A model generated the notes under the pieces. It saw only the letters and a program-made list of their open reading frames with translations. It searched no databases and was not told the origin of the DNA. Position numbers and translations under genes: made by a program. A DNA stretch of 64,000 nucleotides from TCS55 sp964343505 (GTDB lineage: Bacteria > Fidelibacterota > Marinisomatia > Marinisomatales > TCS55): NCBI GenBank assembly GCA_964343505.1, contig CAYFJU010000005.1, positions 1-64,000 of the forward strand, written 5' to 3'. Positions 63,440-64,000 of this stretch are shown in pieces. Each line of letters begins with the position of its first letter. Position 1 is the first letter of the stretch.

Positions 63440-64000
63440 CTAAGCAAGCATACCCCGTTTTTCCGCTTCTCTACGAACTGGTCCCCAAAACCCGATGGGT
63501 CGAGACATGACATAGAAAGCAACCAAATGATCCATATCCTCAGGATTAGTCATAAAAGTAACGGGTATGTAGATCAATGCATTGCAAATGATCAGCAGCC
63601 AAAACTGCATATAGTCCGGCAGGGCGGGGATAATACCAAAGTAGGGTAAAATCCACACAATGAGCCAACTGAGGCCAAGATTGGCGATCCATGAACTGAG
63701 ATAACCCCAGGAGTTAAACCGCCACCAGATCACTTGCAATATGTTTGGCAGCCAAACGCCGGCCGCCATAATCCACAGGGCAAAAATGAGCCAGGCTGTC
63801 AGTTCTTCTCCAATGATGGCGCCAAAGACAAATGACCCTAAAAGTAGCAAAAAAGTGGAAATTCGCCCCACATTTACTAATTTACTTTCGGATGCTTTAG
63901 GGTTTACATAATGATGGTAAAAATCCCGGGTGGCGTACATGGCCCCCAGATTCAAATGGGTGGACACCGTAGATAGGTGGATAGCCAAAACACCTGCAAA
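63440..64000 (-). CDS. Sodium:solute symporter (SSS family), 3' part
   Basis: The C-terminal 186 residues of an SSS transporter, cut by the window edge; the frame is open to position 64000. The fragment opens with FAGVLAIHLSTVSTHLNLGA, the sodium-site helix of the family (STVSTHLN replaces STLDG), then TRDFYHHYVNP and several helices (WLIFALWIMAAGVWLPNILQ). It ends RREAEKRGMLA. It is a different subgroup from the symporters at 6286 and 12180, and belongs to a convergent unit after the glycan locus. Sugar or uronate transport is plausible. Confidence 0.88.
   Translation of the reverse strand, partial: FAGVLAIHLSTVSTHLNLGAMYATRDFYHHYVNPKASESKLVNVGRISTFLLLLGSFVFGAIIGEELTAWLIFALWIMAAGVWLPNILQVIWWRFNSWGYLSSWIANLGLSWLIVWILPYFGIIPALPDYMQFWLLIICNALIYIPVTFMTNPEDMDHLVAFYVMSRPIGFWGPVRREAEKRGMLA

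Noticed and set aside
63323..63649. Plus-strand reading frame of 108 codons antisense to the symporter end
   Set aside because: Only its first 25 codons look like a real protein; the rest runs antisense through the conserved symporter. It is explained by the inverted segment.
1..64000. tRNA or rRNA genes
   Set aside because: No cloverleaf-like or rRNA sequence was recognised in the gaps by eye; a dedicated scan was not possible.

Overview
The window looks like a chromosomal segment of a Gram-negative, probably marine heterotroph. Supporting signs are a TonB-dependent receptor, many predicted lipoproteins, Tat-exported oxidoreductases, a full menaquinone gene set, five sulfatases and Na+-coupled symporters. 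Moderate GC, weak ribosome binding sites and frequent TTG starts fit a Bacteroidota/Marinimicrobia-like lineage. That placement is inference: there is no rRNA or other phylogenetic marker here.

Region A (225-16884) is a catabolic cluster of unknown substrate. It holds five alpha/beta hydrolases (three predicted lipoproteins), two GbsR-like regulators, an acyl-CoA ligase, a KAS III-like enzyme with altered active-site motifs, two paralogous sodium:solute symporters (the second frameshifted), a TonB receptor, a zinc alcohol dehydrogenase and an aldehyde dehydrogenase. A strong terminator follows the TonB receptor gene. The layout suggests uptake, ester or lactone cleavage, alcohol/aldehyde oxidation and CoA activation of an acid. 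A TetR regulator with a palindrome in front of its start closes the region.

Region B (17733-25917) carries menaquinone biosynthesis: menG, a menI-like thioesterase, menF, menD, menB, menA and a menC-menE fusion. Its gaps are full of short repeats. One repeat forms the menD start, and palindromic repeats also sit in frame inside menD. A convergent flavodoxin gene with an in-frame amber stop follows.

Region C (26986-63118) is a nearly gapless plus-strand locus behind a LacI regulator with palindromic candidate operators. It encodes five sulfatases, GH92, GH130, GH20, GH33-SGNH and GH29 enzymes, a GPH-type symporter and FucP. It also has a complete non-phosphorylative L-fucose pathway to pyruvate and L-lactate, followed by LutABC for lactate oxidation. 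The 3' part has a double DUF1080 protein, two Tat-exported Gfo/Idh oxidoreductases, a GH-like lipoprotein and a PHP-domain lipoprotein. The set fits breakdown of a sulfated, fucosylated, sialylated, mannose/GlcNAc-containing glycan. No SusC/SusD pair is present.

Region D (63119-64000) has the 3' end of a minus-strand sodium:solute symporter and next to it a 108-bp segment bounded by perfect 12-bp inverted repeats. In silico inversion of that segment joins a start codon and 21 codons to an otherwise headless reading frame, giving an uninterrupted 60-residue membrane protein. This looks like a phase-variable switch and is the most unusual signal in the window.
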